A stretch of 64,000 bases of DNA, taken from positions 62,001-126,000 of the forward strand of contig JANFNE010000066.1 in assembly GCA_024867545.1 (NCBI GenBank). Reading direction: 5' to 3'. The notes under the pieces are model-generated. The model did no database searches and was not told the DNA's origin. It saw nothing but the letters and a program-made list of their open reading frames with translations. Each line of letters begins with the position of its first letter. Within the stretch, counting starts at the first letter, position 1. Of this stretch, positions 9,740 through 17,749 are shown piece after piece. The DNA comes from Phytopythium helicoides. Its lineage: Eukaryota > Oomycota > Peronosporomycetes > Pythiales > Pythiaceae. The translations under genes were made by a program, and so were the position numbers.

Positions 9740-10204
9740 ATGGCCGACATCGGCGCCGTCATCAACCTCGTCAACAGCTTCGCGCTCTCGTACTCGTTCG
9801 AGGAGCCCGAGCCGGCTGTGCGTGCGCTGCTGGCGCTCTTCACGGACGACGCGCAGTTCACCGAGGAGCTCGTGGGCGCCTGCAGCGGCAAGACGGAGAT
9901 CGAGGCCGCGCTCAAGGAGCTCTCGCAGCTCACCTTCCTCGCCGACACGCGCCACCTGCCCAGCGGACACGTGGTCGAGCTCGCGCCCGCGGGAGACAGC
10001 GCCACCGTGCGCTCGTCCACGACCGTCTTCTGGAAGTGCGTGCCCGTCATGATCGTCAAGTGGACCGACGAGGTCGTCAAGCGCGACGGCCGGTGGCTCT
10101 TTCAGACGCGCAAGGCCGAGGCCGTGCAGAAGAACCTCGAGATGATCGGAGAGATGCAGCTGCGCGGCAAGAAGCAGTATGCGCACAAGGACGACGAGGC
10201 GTGA
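9740..10204 (+). CDS. small NTF2/SnoaL-like fold protein
   Basis: This is a 154-residue single-exon protein. The alpha+beta order and motifs fit the NTF2-like superfamily: an N-terminal helix with LLALFTDDAQFTEE, then GKTEIEAALKEL (the glycine-bearing turn before helix 3), then long strands around TVRSSTTVFWKCVPVMIVKWTDEVVKRDGRWLFQTRK. The D-GRWLF-TRK ending is typical of SnoaL-like domains. Members are ligand-binding or enzymatic; no specific substrate can be named. The ATG at 9740 starts the fold correctly; the frame is open upstream but that part is low complexity. Confidence 0.7.
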   Translation: MADIGAVINLVNSFALSYSFEEPEPAVRALLALFTDDAQFTEELVGACSGKTEIEAALKELSQLTFLADTRHLPSGHVVELAPAGDSATVRSSTTVFWKCVPVMIVKWTDEVVKRDGRWLFQTRKAEAVQKNLEMIGEMQLRGKKQYAHKDDEA

Positions 10205-10461
10205 GCGTCGGACACGCGATCCACCTCTCTACGCATTGTACGCCGTTCGCCGGAATCTTGACGAGCGAGGGCAAGTTAGCACCCGCAGCCATACAGAAAT
10301 CTAAACATTGACATGCTCTTCCTTTTCAACGACGTGCGATTGCTATCTCGAACTCTCTAGTTGAGCTTCACAAGGTCATGCTGTGCCTTCGTGATCGGCC
10401 ACTTGCAGCTTCAACACCTCGCGGCGACTGTCGAGACGCTCATGACAGAGTCAGCGACCAG

Positions 10462-10469
10462 TATAAATA
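10462..10469 (+). promoter_or_regulatory. TATA-like box of the armadillo-like gene
   Basis: TATAAATA lies 20 bases before the ATG at 10489. That is very close for a TATA element unless the leader is nearly absent, so its function is uncertain. Confidence 0.3.
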
Positions 10470-10488
10470 GCTAGGTGGCTGCATCAAC

Positions 10489-12217
10489 ATGGGCGGCGCC
10501 GTGTTGGAGCTGCGAGCCGAGATCCACCGCCAGGCACTGCTTGTGCACCACTACCCAATGCTGCTCGAGCCCGTGCTGGCAGGTAGGTAACCTTGGTTCC
10601 TTACACTTCGCACTTTGATTGAAAAGCTTTTCGGTTTGATGGCAGCGGTGCAATACTTTCTCCGCACGGCTGAGACTGGCGAAGGTGCCGATAGAGAACG
10701 CACGCTCGAAGATCCGTCCATGGACCTCGTGATTGCCGACAAGAAACGAATGTTGTTCGAGGAAGCGTCGACCGAGGTTGAGCTGCTTGCAGAAAATCCA
10801 CGCGTCATGGATGCATTACTCCATGCAGTTCGAGAGTGGAAGTCTCTTCAGCTTTCGCCAGAGATTGACCCATTGTTGAGATGGTATGATCCGCCGTGGC
10901 AGCGCGGCGTGGGCCGCACACGCCCAATGCCGAGGCTACTCGAAGTCCCAGAGGACGAAGTGCCTCGCTTCCGAATAGCAGTGCTCCGAACGAGCATCCG
11001 ATGCCTTCGACTCATGATGCTGTGTGCCGAAGGACGCGAGCGACTTGAGGCAACCGGGGGACCAGAGCTCCTGAATCGCGCAGCGCTCGAGAATCCGCTG
11101 GATGATTTTGTCAAGAATGATGTCAAAGCCATCTTCAGCGCCGTGTATGGAGGCGAGAATGCTGTCAAGCGGATAGCCATCAGCAATGTACCTGTCGTTG
11201 TCGAGATGATGAGGGAAAATCACGAAAGTGCCATCGTGCAGCTTGCGGGTGTTCGTCGCATGTGTCAACTACTTGCTGGCAAAGATTTGGTAGAGCCGAC
11301 TGTTGTTCGAGGTGCCAGTCCAAAACACCAAGATCAGCCACAACAAGAAGACGGTAGTGATTCTGTCATTGTGCTAACTGCATCCAGAAGCTCACAGACA
11401 AACCAACGCGTACAAACCAAAGAAGCCGGTGACGACGATGCGGAGAGGCGTGTGGTGTTCGAGCATATTGACATCCATCGAGCTGTTTCGCTCGCAGTAG
11501 ATACGCTTGCTCGATTCGAAGTTGACAAGTACTTGGGTCTCTATCTCCACGTCTCGCGCTTCATCGCGTATGTTGCCGCGAAAGGTACACATTGATCAAA
11601 TCCTTGGTGACATTGTCACCAAGCCACTACTAACAAATACCCATGCATCAGAACGGAACGCGAAGATCGTTGGCCAGGCAGGAGGTGTTGAAGGCTGCAT
11701 CAGGCTTCTCTTTCGAGCGCGAGAGCTCCATCGAGAGAAGAAGGCACGAGAAAAGGCAGAGGCTACGATACGGGCTCAGCTAGAAGCTCAGCTACCGGAC
11801 GAGTGGGCAGGGCTCCTCGAAACAAACAAAGAGGCTGGAGCGACGTCGTCTTTCCTGGCTCCGCCATCTGCGCCTCCTCGCCCGACCCCACTCACCATTG
11901 ATGCTGACGGCAACGTAGTTGCTGGGTCAGGACTTGCAGCCCTCGCTGTTGTTGACTTCACGCCGGCCGAGGTCGCGCAACAAGCCATTTGGGCTCTCGA
12001 TCTTCTTGCCAGACTTGATTTCAACGTGTCGATGATGAAGATACACAAGCTCAAGTATTTGCTGGAAGAGATCCGTCTGGACCCAGACGGAAAGGAGATC
12101 GGCGACGCGCTCATCGTCACGCGGCGGCTGCGGCTCATACGCTGGGATGAGATTGGGTTGCCAGTAGAATCGCCCGATAGTAAGAGCAAACTAAAACCAA
12201 ACAATCGACACGCTTGA
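10489..12217 (+). CDS. armadillo/HEAT-like helical protein, unknown role
   Basis: Three exons (10489-10582, 10646-11584, 11652-12217) with 63- and 67-bp GT-AG introns, both phase 1, give 532 residues. The splices rebuild VLAAVQYFLRTAE and AAKERNAKIVGQAGGVEGCI. Helical pairs such as AVKRIAISNVPVVVEMMRENHESAIVQLAGVRRMCQLL and NAKIVGQAGGVEGCIRLLFRARELHREKK resemble armadillo repeats, with alternating gene-neutral linkers rich in Gln and Asp (about residues 240-290). Near the C-terminus QQAIWALDLLARLDFNVS looks like another repeat. Such folds bind partner proteins. No named family member is recognised. Confidence 0.7.
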
Positions 12218-12335
12218 GAAAAAGCAGCAATAGTGGCATTTCGTTCCTAGATTCATAAAACCCTCCTCTGCAGCACTCCACTCACTGCCTTCAGGGAAGT
12301 AGGAAACACGCCACATCTGAGACTGCATAGAGCAA

Positions 12336-15300
12336 TCAAGATGAGATGTTTGAGACAGACGCCAGCGCTTCTTTGTCGGCTTCGGTGAGCTCTGGCATGA
12401 TCGCCTGGAGAATATCTCCGTTGGATGAAATTGCTTGAAGCGCCTGGGGAATCGCCACCTATTCTCACACATATCATCATGGTGAGCGATCCAGCGCTTA
12501 AGTACACTGAACGAAAACCGCGCTTACCTTGAGGTCGATTTCGTTTAAAGGGTCAAAATGAGCTTCAAACTCCTCCTCAGGCTGTTCATCATCATGGTAG
12601 CCATTTGAGTCGTTCGTGCCAGCACCGCCATCCAGTCGGTCTGACAACAGCTCATATTCCTCTGCATAGATAAGCATGAACAATGTCAGCAATGTAAAGA
12701 GGAACAATCCAAGCGTCACCCATCGACAAACATACCAGCCGGCGCAAAGATCGACGACGATGGTGCAGCGTTGCTAGCATCAGCCTCTCCTTCTCCATCG
12801 GACGACTCGTCATCCGATGACTCCCACTCCTCTTCCTCTTCCGACAGTTGTGACATCGTCTTTGCCAGAGTCACTGCGAACTTGGTGACAAAGTGCACAT
12901 GAGTAAACTCTTGCACCTTTGTTGTGCGCGCCTTGGATCGCGTCTGAATACCGCCAGTTGGCGATGACTCCGGGACGCCAATTGGGCTACCAGTCACAAC
13001 AATCGAGTTGATGCGGGGGTCATTCCACTCTACGACCTTAACCAGAGCGCTCATCGTGACCTTGATGCAGTACAGTCCATAAAAGTCCTGCTGCTTCTCG
13101 ATCCACGTTCCAAACACAAACGGAAGCATCGTCGTCGCCTGCGTACCCGGAGGAGGCGGCAGCTGCTCCAATACGTTCAAGATCTCAGCACCATGGGAGT
13201 GCACCAGACGAGCGAACACCATGCACAGCGACTGAATGAGCGAAGGCAGTTCCGCCACAGCAAGGCGGTTGCAAACAGCGCTAAGAATCGACTGCACGGT
13301 GGCAGAAGGCAGAGCCGCGCCAAGCTTCAGCAGGATCTGCGTGATCAGACCGCCGACACAAACGGCACTCGCATCAGACACGTTTGGAGAGAGCAACTTT
13401 GCCGAGATATTCATCGTCGCATCAACCCCAGAAGTGCCATTCGACGTTGCAAAGGCACTCAGAGGCTCGACAGCGAACATGACGAGCCATTTCAAGCACT
13501 CCGCACCAGAGTTCAGCACCTTGTCGTCCTCAACGGCGCCGAGAACAGCAATCAACGGCTCGAACACCTGCTGGATGAACTGTTCGCCCATCTGGCGCGC
13601 GTGGGCATCGGCACTTGCACCTGTCGTCACGAACGAGTAACGGAAAAGAGTCTTGAGGATCGTGATGGCGCTACCCGCAGTGTTAACACCGTTGCCCGTA
13701 GCCTGGAGATCACTCACACTCTGAACCAACAAGTGACGGATAGCCGGAAGTGCTTGCTCATGAAGCTTGGCAGTGATGTGAACATTCTCCATTTGCAAAA
13801 GGGCCGAGAACGCGCCGTCGATCAGCTCAGCAATTAGCGGGTCGTTCAGGTGCTTACCCCAGTGGTGTAAGAAGCAAACGACAGCCTTGTTCGCAGAGTC
13901 GACATCAATCTGGCCCGACTCCTGGAGAACGACAACCAGGGTCTCTAACGCAATATGGAGGGTCTCGTGGGTCGCAAGTTCGGCCAGGTGCGTTAGACGC
14001 TCTATGATCACAGAACTTGCCTGCTGTAGACGCTCTTTGCCGGTATCATGCTTCACTATCGCTCCAATAGCACGACAAGCGTACATACGCACCGGTAGCA
14101 TCTGAGACTGCTCCAAACCGGAGACAGCAACCTGCAGGAAAGCGTCCAGCATATCCTGGCTCATTCCGCGCGCAAGGCGGCTGGCGCACCACAGAGCACG
14201 AGCACGCAGGTAGATTTCTTGTCCACCGGCGTTCATCACTCCAAACAAGGTCTGCAGGAACGACGAAATATCCAGGAGCTGTGTGACGTCCGCAGAGTTC
14301 TTCTTGATCGCGTCAAGGATCGGGGAGGCGAGGCATCCGACCACCAGCAGCGCAGCTTCCTGCAGGCGCCAGCTGTTCGAAGCAGCATCCGCGTTGAGTC
14401 GCTTCTGTGCTGCATCAACGACCGCGGCGACAGCCTTGCGACCCAGCACGCGCTCGAGCTCAACAATCAGGTCCGTGGCAGCATTGCGAACATTGTATGC
14501 CAAGCTCTCGTCGTCTTCGTCGGCAACGTACTTGTTCGGGTCTTCCTGCCAGACCTCCATTTGGTTGGAGGTAATTTGCATGTACCCGATCATGACGAAG
14601 ACAAAGTTTGACAGACCGCCCAGGATCAGCTGGCGTGTCTTTTTCGTCGGGGCGTGCACTGTGCCGCGCATGAACTCGAATGCGGCGACGACCATGGCGC
14701 TCTTGCCGATCTGCGTGCCCTCACCGTCGCTGTCATATCCGTCCTCTTCCTCGTCCACGTTGAGCACTACGTCCTTTTCGAACGCCGCGCTCTCGCCGAC
14801 GAGCAGCGCGTAGACCTGCGGCATGATCTGCGGCAGCAGGTCGGTCATCTCCTTGGGCCACTCTTGCACGAAGCTCGTGAGTGTCGCGAGGATCTGAATC
14901 TTGATCGAGTAGTCCTTGACGCTGGCGACGGGCGCCGCGAGCTGGCCGAGGAAGAGCTCGATCCAGCGCGAGATGTTGGCGTGCAGCAGCTGCCTCGCAG
15001 CGTCGCTGCCGACCTGCGCCTCGATGCCGACCATGACGAGGCAGCTCTGCACGATGCGCACGATGCGCGAGCGCGTGCCGACTGGGAACTCCAGCGGCGC
15101 GAGATAGACGCGCTCGAGGTGGGGGAAGACGCGCGCGACGAGCTCGCAGCAGTTCTCGCTGGAGAAGCTGCCGCTGGCGAGCACCAGGAAGCGGATAGCG
15201 AAGTCGATGCGCAGCTTGTCCTGTCCGGCGATCATGTCGAGCACGGCCGGCAGCACCTCTGGCCACTGGTCGGGCCAGTCGCGCTCGAAGATGGCCGTGA

Positions 15301-15667
15301 GGATGAGGCACAGCGCGGTCTGCAGCTTGCTGTCGGGGAAGAGCTCGAGACGCTGCTGCAGCCCCGCGACGAGCGCAAGGCGCACCTGCGCCTTCTCCTG
15401 CTCGGGCACGAGGTACGGGACGGTGGGCGCGGCGTCGTCATCGGCGGCGGCCACGGCCGCGACCCAGAACGAGTTGACGAGCTTCTTGAGCAGCAGGCAG
15501 GCGAGCTGCCGCTGCGCGGGCGCCGCCGCGGGCGAGAACAGGAACTCGCACAGCTGCGAGGCGAAGCCTGGCGCGTGCAGCAGCGCCGTCAGCTGCGCCT
15601 CGGAGCGCGCGCGCACGTCGCCCGCGGCCGACAGGCTCCCCTCCAGCAGCGTCGCCAGCTCCTCCAT
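12336..15667 (-). CDS. importin-beta family nuclear transport receptor, importin-9 type
   Basis: Three exons (15667-12736, 12661-12528, 12458-12336; introns of 74 and 69 bp) encode 1,062 residues, matching importin-9 (about 1,040). The N-terminus is an importin-beta N-domain that binds RanGTP (ARSEAQLTALLHAPGFASQL, then RQLACLLLKKLVNSFW). Helical HEAT repeats fill the middle, and an acidic loop near residue 340 (NVDEEEDGYDSDGEG) and the acidic stretch SEEEEEWESSDDESSDGEG near 955 are typical of the family. The C-terminus includes FDPLNEIDLK, matching the family DP-N-IDL string. Importin-9 carries histones and ribosomal proteins into the nucleus. The promoter contains one copy of a 154-bp inverted repeat starting 28 bases before the ATG. 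Confidence 0.9.
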
Positions 15668-15694
15668 GGCCGTCCGTCCGATGCCGATCCCGTT

Positions 15695-15848
15695 TATTCC
15701 GAGTTGCTAGAGAGTGCTGGTCGCCGGGTTTCGCTGCCGTGTTTTGCCATTCCACGAATCGGGCACCGTGTTTTGGAACCAGCCAATCAGCGACCGCCAA
15801 ATTTCTAGCCTATTTCTAGCCTATTTCTATCATTGACTACCCGGAAGT
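15695..15848 (-). repeat. 154-bp inverted repeat, copy 1 (importin promoter)
   Basis: This sequence is found again, reverse-complemented, at 21607-21760 with about five mismatches by hand count. It includes CCAATCAGCG, the tandem TTTCTAGCCTA motif and the string CCACGAATCGGGCACCG. It sits immediately upstream of the importin ATG, so it must act as, or overlap, that gene's promoter. Confidence 0.9.
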
Positions 15849-16322
15849 TCTCTGGATTCATCCAGAGTTGTTACGACGATCTGACCGATCGTCTGATTGA
15901 CCAAAAAGCACGCTGACAACTAATATTTTTGATATATGCGAAAGTTGATTTTGCAGTTGTATATAAAAGAACCTTTATAAATACATTGAACTTCTATAAT
16001 ACATGGGTACGTGTTGCGTGTCTTCTGTGGGTCCCGTTATTTTACATTCGCGTCACATTGAACTGTAAAATATAATAGAAATTAGTACACATACAAACAT
16101 ATATGCCACTAGTTGGTACTCAATACAAATATGACATATTTGACTGGGATGGTCTTGACACCTAACTGTAAAAATTGATTTCGGTGCTTTATCCGATACA
16201 GGTCACGTGCGTGTTGCGCGAACAGCACTGTTCAGCAGTGTGGCCCACGTAGGTGGCTGAGGTGGCGGAGGAGGTGCGATTGAGTGCGCCAGACTGCGGT
16301 TGCCGACACGCTCACTGAGCTC
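15849..16322. other. AT-rich gene-free stretch
   Basis: Roughly 15870-16200 is markedly AT-rich compared with its surroundings (long runs such as ATTTTTGATATAT and ATATAAAAG). It contains no ORF and leads directly into the gene-fragment patchwork. Confidence 0.5.
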
Positions 16323-16421
16323 ATGGGATCTACTGGTGCCGGCAAGACCTCGCGCATGGACGTCATTGCCAGCCGCAAGACCGGCGGACAGTCCAAGGCA
16401 AAGACCGAGCTGGCTCAGTGA
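16323..16421 (+). pseudogene. PDR-type ABC transporter Walker A fragment
   Basis: The frame reads MGSTGAGKTSRMDVIASRKT and continues GG. This matches the nucleotide-binding-domain Walker A of pleiotropic-drug-resistance (ABCG) transporters, where G-S-G-AGKTT-MDV-AGRKTGG is nearly invariant. Only about 30 residues are present before a stop at 16419-16421. There is no transporter around it, and Thr-to-Ser and Gly-to-Ser changes sit at conserved sites. Confidence 0.8.
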
Positions 16422-16520
16422 GGGCAGCATCCCCATCGGCTCGGTGCTCGTGATCGTGATCGACGAGCAGATCGTGGCCCGCAGCCACAACCGCCGCATG
16501 CAGAAGGGCAGCGTCGGCAC
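16411..16520 (+). pseudogene. cytosine-deaminase (FCY1-type) fragment
   Basis: Beginning at the last codons of the ABC fragment but in another frame, the sequence reads EGSIPIGSVLVI then IVARSHNRRMQKGS. This matches the start of fungal-type cytosine deaminase (EGG-PIGSVLV--G-I-GRGHNRRVQKGS). The HxE/PCxxC zinc site that should follow is absent, so the piece stops before the active site. Confidence 0.75.
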
Positions 16521-16531
16521 GAGATCTCTCA

Positions 16532-16752
16532 GCGAACAACGCGCTGGCCGTGCGCCGCGTGCTCGCGTCCATGGGCACCGAGCACTTCGAGCCGCGCGTA
16601 GTGGCGCAGCTGCAGGAGTTCGTGCACCGTGCGTGGCGCTGGGGCGGCGGCGAAGGGTGTGGAGGAGCTCACGGGGGACGTGGAGGTAGGCAAGATACGT
16701 CACGGCCGTGCTCATCGACGCGCAGGAGCACGCCATGTACGAGGACAAGCAG
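16532..16752 (+). pseudogene. TAF9 histone-fold fragment
   Basis: The sequence at 16532-16630 reads NNALAVRRVLASMG then HFEPRVVAQLQEFVHR. At about 16697-16752, YVTAVLIDAQEHAMYEDKQ follows. Together they match the TFIID/SAGA subunit TAF9 histone fold (V-RIL-SMG-E-YEPRVV-QLLEF-YRYVTDVL-DAQ-Y--HA). The gap of about 66 bases begins GTGCGTGG and may be a retained intron, which would make this a genomic rather than a reverse-transcribed fragment. A GTGGG donor-like string follows at 16753. Both ends of the gene are missing. Confidence 0.75.
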
Positions 16753-16849
16753 GTGGGAGGAGGTCGTTGTGTGTGCAGCACAATCGGTCAGTCAGTAGTA
16801 TCAGCAGTTCCGACCGTGTGGTCTGTGTGAGAGGTTTGGAAGCTGCATC

Positions 16850-17608
16850 ATGAGCTCGAATGGATCGTCCGGATACCTGCTGACCGAGATCTTCCTCGCC
16901 CAGGAGAGCACCATCAGCGAGGTCAAGACCCAGTCGAGCGCTGACGTCGTGCTCGAAAGCGGCGTGCTGCTCGCGAGCAACACGGACGACGACATCCAGA
17001 TCGAGATTCAGGGCTCCGGCTCCGTCTACGTGTCGGACTCGGCTGCCACCATCAGCACGCAAGAGTTCAAGGCCGAGCTCGAGAGCTCTGGGTCACTCCA
17101 GCTCGTCGTGAGCAGCCTGACCCTGTCAGAGGATGCCGAGTTCCAGGTCAAGGGGTCTGGCAGCATCGCGGTAATCGCGTCCTCGCTCTCGTGCGACGAG
17201 CTCAAGTTCGACGTCGACGGGTCAGGCACAGTCTGCATCTCGGCCGAGACCGTGAGTGCTACCAAGTCGGAGGTTGACAACGCCAGCCAGGTATCGCTGC
17301 CGAACTCCAGCAGCAAGTACTCTACCACGGGCTCGGCCACGTGCTCCGCGTCCACCGTGCCTTCCCGCGCGCCAGGCTGCATCGCCAGCGGCTGCGTCGA
17401 CACAACCACCAGCGCTAGCAACTCCACCTCCTCGACCTCGAGCTCAACCACCACGACCACCTCTAACTCGACCACGTCGGGCAGCACCACCACGACGTCC
17501 ACGCCTACCCCGACCCCGACCCCGACCCCGACGTCGAGCGGTGCTGCCACCCTTTCGGCGGCCGTTGTCGGCCAACTCGCTGACCTGGGGCTTGCTCTCG
17601 TCATGTAG
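16850..17608 (+). CDS. DUF2807-like beta-helical surface-type protein with Ser/Thr/Pro stalk
   Basis: The 252-residue frame has repeating G-SGS-V/L-V units (IEIQGSGSVYVS, ESSGSLQLVVS, VKGSGSIAVIAS, VDGSGTVCISAE). This pattern is typical of the head region of GIN/DUF2807-type putative adhesins, which form right-handed beta structures. A Cys-bearing segment follows, then a Thr/Ser stalk and a (TP)5-6 run encoded by tandem CCGACC. The C-terminus GAATLSAAVVGQLADLGLALVM is hydrophobic and could be a GPI-attachment signal. Homologues of this layout are normally secreted, but no signal peptide is visible at this start, 98 bases from the fragment patchwork. The 5' exon may therefore have been lost or lies undetected upstream. 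Confidence 0.6.
   Translation: MSSNGSSGYLLTEIFLAQESTISEVKTQSSADVVLESGVLLASNTDDDIQIEIQGSGSVYVSDSAATISTQEFKAELESSGSLQLVVSSLTLSEDAEFQVKGSGSIAVIASSLSCDELKFDVDGSGTVCISAETVSATKSEVDNASQVSLPNSSSKYSTTGSATCSASTVPSRAPGCIASGCVDTTTSASNSTSSTSSSTTTTTSNSTTSGSTTTTSTPTPTPTPTPTSSGAATLSAAVVGQLADLGLALVM
17511..17531 (+). repeat. CCGACC microsatellite
   Basis: Tandem six-base units encode the Thr-Pro run of the surface-type protein. Confidence 0.8.
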
Positions 17609-17749
17609 GCATCCAAGCTAGGCGAATAGGCTGCCAATCCATCCTCCACTTCCCACCTGCATACGCTGAATCGATTGTTCATCCAAAGTCGCGTTGCTGT
17701 CCATATTTGAGATCATTAGTCGCTAATCAACACCTCTATTGGTCGCTTG

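Noticed and set aside
14654..15808. Long plus-strand ORF of 384 codons opposite the importin gene
   Set aside because: It is the antisense shadow of GC-rich codons; the importin protein on the minus strand explains the region.
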